A stretch of DNA of 5,094 nucleotides from contig JAFQLG010000077.1 in the NCBI GenBank assembly GCA_017414605.1, forward strand, positions 1 to 5,094. Direction: 5' to 3'. The notes under the pieces are model-generated. The model did no database searches, was not told where the DNA came from, and was given only the letters and a program-made list of their open reading frames with translations. Shown here in pieces: positions 1 to 5,094 of this stretch; the first letter of the stretch is position 1, and each line of letters begins with the position of its first letter. Position numbers and translations under genes: made by a program. Origin of the DNA: Clostridia bacterium. GTDB taxonomy: Bacteria; Bacillota_A; Clostridia; Oscillospirales; CAG-272.

Positions 1-1
1 A

Positions 2-2536
2 TTTTACCGTCTTGGCGACTTTTACGAGATGTTCTTTGACGATGCCATTGTGGCTTCCAGAGCGCTTGATCTCACCTTGACGGGACGCGACTGCGGAGAA
101 TCCGAGAGAGCGCCTATGTGCGGCGTTCCTTTTCACTCTGTTGATACTTATATTGGCAGACTTATAGAGCAGGGATACAAGATAGCAATCTGCGAGCAGA
201 TGGAGAATCCCGCAGAGGCAAAGGGAATAGTCAAGCGCGACGTTATAAGGGTCATCACTCCGGGAACGCTTATTGAAACCGAGTTGCTCTCCGATAAGAA
301 GAACAATTATCTTTGCTCCCTGTATCTCGGCGAATTTGAGTGCGGCGTTTGCTTTTGCGATATTTCCACGGCGGAGATATATGCAACCTCTTATTCAGGT
401 GACGAGATGTATGCAAAGCTGCAAAATGAGCTTGCAACCTATCAGCCCGTTGAGGTAATAACCAATCTTGGCATATCCAAGATCAAGGAATTGGCGGAAT
501 TTATCAAGAGCCGTATTTGCGCAATGCTTAACGATGGTCAAATGTGGCGTTTCGAGCATGCCGAGTGCCTTGATCGGGTAAAGAATCAGTTTGCCGAAAC
601 TCTCCGCGAGGATGACGTATCGGAGAGGGCTGTTGTGTGTGCAGTTGGCGCCATGCTTGATTATGTCAAGGATACGCAAAAAAAGGACATTTCCTATATA
701 AATAAGCTTAATTTATATTCAGGCGGTCAGTATCTTGAGCTTGACGTCAATACAAGACGAAATCTTGAACTTTGTGAGGCAATGAGATCCAAGGATAAAA
801 AGGGAACTCTGCTTTGGGTGATGGATAAGACCAGATCGTCTATGGGCGCGCGCCTTATGCGCAAATGGGTAGAGCATCCGTTAGTAAATGCTTCCCAGAT
901 CGCCAGAAGGCAAAACGCGGTTGAAGAGCTTTACAACAGCTTTATCCTCCGCGAGCAGATATCCGAGCTGCTTGATGACGTGCTTGATCTGGAGCGTCTT
1001 ATGACCAAGATAGTATATGGATCGGCAAACGCGCGCGATCTTTTGGCAGTTGCAAACAGTTTGCGCATATTGCCCGAGCTTAAAGTTATGCTTGCTTCTT
1101 GTACCTCAAACGAGATGCAGAGAATATTCTCTGAGCTTGATATCCTGGAGGACGTTACGGCGCTCATAGATAAGGCAATAAATGTTGATGCCCCCTTAAC
1201 TGTTCGCGAGGGCGGAATGATAGCGGATGGTTATGATAAAAACGTTGATGAGCTTCGTGCAATAGTTGAGCACGGAGATGAATGGAAAGAACAGATAGCC
1301 GAGGCAGAGCGCGAGGCAACGGGGATTAAGAACCTCAAGGTTGGATACAACCGCGTGTTTGGATTTTATATCGAGGTAACCAAATCACAGCTTGCTCTCG
1401 TTCCCGACCGATATATAAGAAAGCAAACGCTTGCAAACTGTGAGCGATACATAACTGAGGAACTAAAGGAAATGGAGGCAAGGGTGCTTGGCGCATCAGA
1501 CAAGCTCTGCTCCCTTGAATATGACCTTTTCTGCGGTATCCGCGCAACCGTTGCGGAAAATGGCGCGAGAATTCAAAAGGCGGCAACGCTGCTTGCGGAA
1601 ACGGACGTGTATTTTAGCCTTGCAACAGTTGCAGCAAAGAACAGATACGTGCGTCCTATAGTTAATGCAACGGATGAGATCATTATAAAGGACGGGCGCC
1701 ACCCCGTTGTTGAGCAGTTCGTAAAGGATACCTATTTCGTTCCCAACGATACAAAGCTCAATATGAAAACTGACCGCCTGTTGCTCATAACGGGACCCAA
1801 TATGGCGGGTAAATCGACCTATATGCGTCAGGTTGCTCTTATAGTGCTTATGGCGCAGATGGGCTCCTTCGTTCCCGCTTCAGAGGCGGAGATAGGCATA
1901 ACCGACAAGATATTCACGCGCGTTGGCGCATCGGATGATCTTGCATCGGGACAGTCTACGTTCATGCTTGAGATGAACGAGGTGGCTTACATATTGAGAA
2001 ACGCCACCAAAAAGAGTCTTATCATATATGACGAGGTGGGCAGAGGAACCTCCACCTTTGACGGAATGAGCATAGCTCGCGCCATAGTTGAATACACGGC
2101 GAGCCGAAAAATAGGCGCAAAGACCTTGTTCGCAACGCACTATCACGAGCTTACGACAATGGAAGATGAGTTTGACGGCATTGTCAATTACAATATCGCT
2201 GCTAAAAAGCGCGGTGATAGCATAACGTTTTTGCGCAAAATAGTCAGAGGCTCGACAGACGATAGCTACGGAATTGAGGTCGCCAAGCTTGCAGGCCTTC
2301 CAAATGAAGTGATAAAGCGCGCCAAAGAGGTGCTTTCATCGGTTGAAGAGAGTGCAAAGAACATAAGACTTACAGACCGAGAGGCAAAGGCTGAGGTCAA
2401 GGATGACATGCTTATCAGCTTTGAGGACTGTATTTCCGAGCAGATAATAGAAGAAATTAAGAATACCGATATAAACACCCTGTCACCCTACGAATGTATG
2501 ACACTTGTGTTTGATTGGAAAAAGAGATTGGGTTGA
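2..2536 (+). CDS. mutS: DNA mismatch repair protein MutS (5' end cut by window edge)
   Basis: MutS binds base mismatches and short insertion/deletion loops, then becomes an ATP-bound sliding clamp that recruits MutL. The frame is open from base 2 and its first residues, FYRLGDFYE, are the mismatch-binding motif: the Phe at 20-22 stacks on the mispair and the Glu at 26-28 contacts it. By comparison with E. coli MutS about 28-30 residues are missing, so ATG 29 is internal and not the start. The 844 residues present run through the mismatch-binding domain (MCGVPFHS, AICEQ, ITPGT), connector, lever and core (RNLELCEAMRSK, MGARLMRKW), clamp (GYNRVFGFYIEV) and ABC-type ATPase. The ATPase has Walker A GPNMAGKST (1793-1819), the ASDDLASGQSTFMLEM signature region (from 1928), Walker B with DE at 2030-2035 and the H-loop His at 2138-2140. 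The C-terminal helix-turn-helix dimer region follows, ending EIKNTDINTLSPYE. No frameshift or stop interrupts it. The tail clamp-binding motif looks degenerate. mutL follows after 33 bp. Identification is essentially certain. Confidence 0.98.
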   Translation, partial: FYRLGDFYEMFFDDAIVASRALDLTLTGRDCGESERAPMCGVPFHSVDTYIGRLIEQGYKIAICEQMENPAEAKGIVKRDVIRVITPGTLIETELLSDKKNNYLCSLYLGEFECGVCFCDISTAEIYATSYSGDEMYAKLQNELATYQPVEVITNLGISKIKELAEFIKSRICAMLNDGQMWRFEHAECLDRVKNQFAETLREDDVSERAVVCAVGAMLDYVKDTQKKDISYINKLNLYSGGQYLELDVNTRRNLELCEAMRSKDKKGTLLWVMDKTRSSMGARLMRKWVEHPLVNASQIARRQNAVEELYNSFILREQISELLDDVLDLERLMTKIVYGSANARDLLAVANSLRILPELKVMLASCTSNEMQRIFSELDILEDVTALIDKAINVDAPLTVREGGMIADGYDKNVDELRAIVEHGDEWKEQIAEAEREATGIKNLKVGYNRVFGFYIEVTKSQLALVPDRYIRKQTLANCERYITEELKEMEARVLGASDKLCSLEYDLFCGIRATVAENGARIQKAATLLAETDVYFSLATVAAKNRYVRPIVNATDEIIIKDGRHPVVEQFVKDTYFVPNDTKLNMKTDRLLLITGPNMAGKSTYMRQVALIVLMAQMGSFVPASEAEIGITDKIFTRVGASDDLASGQSTFMLEMNEVAYILRNATKKSLIIYDEVGRGTSTFDGMSIARAIVEYTASRKIGAKTLFATHYHELTTMEDEFDGIVNYNIAAKKRGDSITFLRKIVRGSTDDSYGIEVAKLAGLPNEVIKRAKEVLSSVEESAKNIRLTDREAKAEVKDDMLISFEDCISEQIIEEIKNTDINTLSPYECMTLVFDWKKRLG

Positions 2537-2556
2537 AATCCCTGATTTTTGAGGAG

Positions 2557-2562
2557 AGGAGG
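2557..2562 (+). promoter_or_regulatory. Ribosome binding site of mutL
   Basis: AGGAGG, inside a longer purine run (2551-2565), lies 7 bases before ATG 2570. This is a perfect anti-16S match at ideal spacing and decides the start. An in-frame TTG at 2549 lies upstream of this site and would place the ribosome binding site inside the coding region. Confidence 0.9.
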
Positions 2563-2569
2563 AGATCCT

Positions 2570-5094
<2,525 letters not shown>

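Noticed and set aside
29..2536. ATG 29 as the start of mutS
   Set aside because: The frame is open to the left edge and the codons from 2 to 28 encode FYRLGDFYE, the universal mismatch-binding motif. Starting at 29 would remove the essential Phe and Glu.
2549..2569. TTG 2549 as an earlier mutL start adding seven residues
   Set aside because: The extra residues (MRRGGDP) are translated from the Shine-Dalgarno region; the family N-terminus starts close to the MSKINVLS found at ATG 2570.

Overview
This window reads as a stretch of housekeeping chromosome from an anaerobic Firmicute of the class Clostridia. The best evidence is the Tgt N-terminus, which has the clostridial-style wording [27 protein letters not shown] and [15 protein letters not shown]. 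The strong AGGAGG-type ribosome binding sites, intermediate GC by eye, and a MutL with an intact endonuclease site fit this. Genus cannot be fixed from the sequence; an uncultured gut-type lineage (Oscillospirales or Christensenellales-like) is an inference only.

Layout, all on the + strand: (1) 2-2536, mutS, missing only about its first 28-30 residues at the left edge; (2) a 33-bp gap holding a strong Shine-Dalgarno; (3) 2570-4597, complete mutL of 675 aa; (4) a 65-bp gap holding a GC-rich stem-loop and a Shine-Dalgarno; (5) 4663-5094, the first 144 codons of tgt, cut by the right edge. No stretch above 65 bp lacks a gene, and no RNA gene, mobile element, CRISPR array or repeat was seen.

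MutS recognises mismatches and small loops and, as an ATP-dependent sliding clamp, recruits MutL. This MutL carries the metal-binding endonuclease motifs of organisms that lack MutH, so it should nick the daughter strand itself, probably guided by the beta sliding clamp. Tgt inserts the preQ1 base at the wobble position of GUN-anticodon tRNAs and has no direct role in repair. It probably shares the transcript or follows as the next housekeeping unit.

I did not find a new biological system here. The points worth a second look are small: a Gln-to-His change in the Tgt DSGGFQ active-site motif, a degenerate beta-clamp motif in the MutS tail while MutL keeps a good one, a stem-loop before tgt whose terminator polarity faces the wrong way, and tgt itself as the gene following mutSL.
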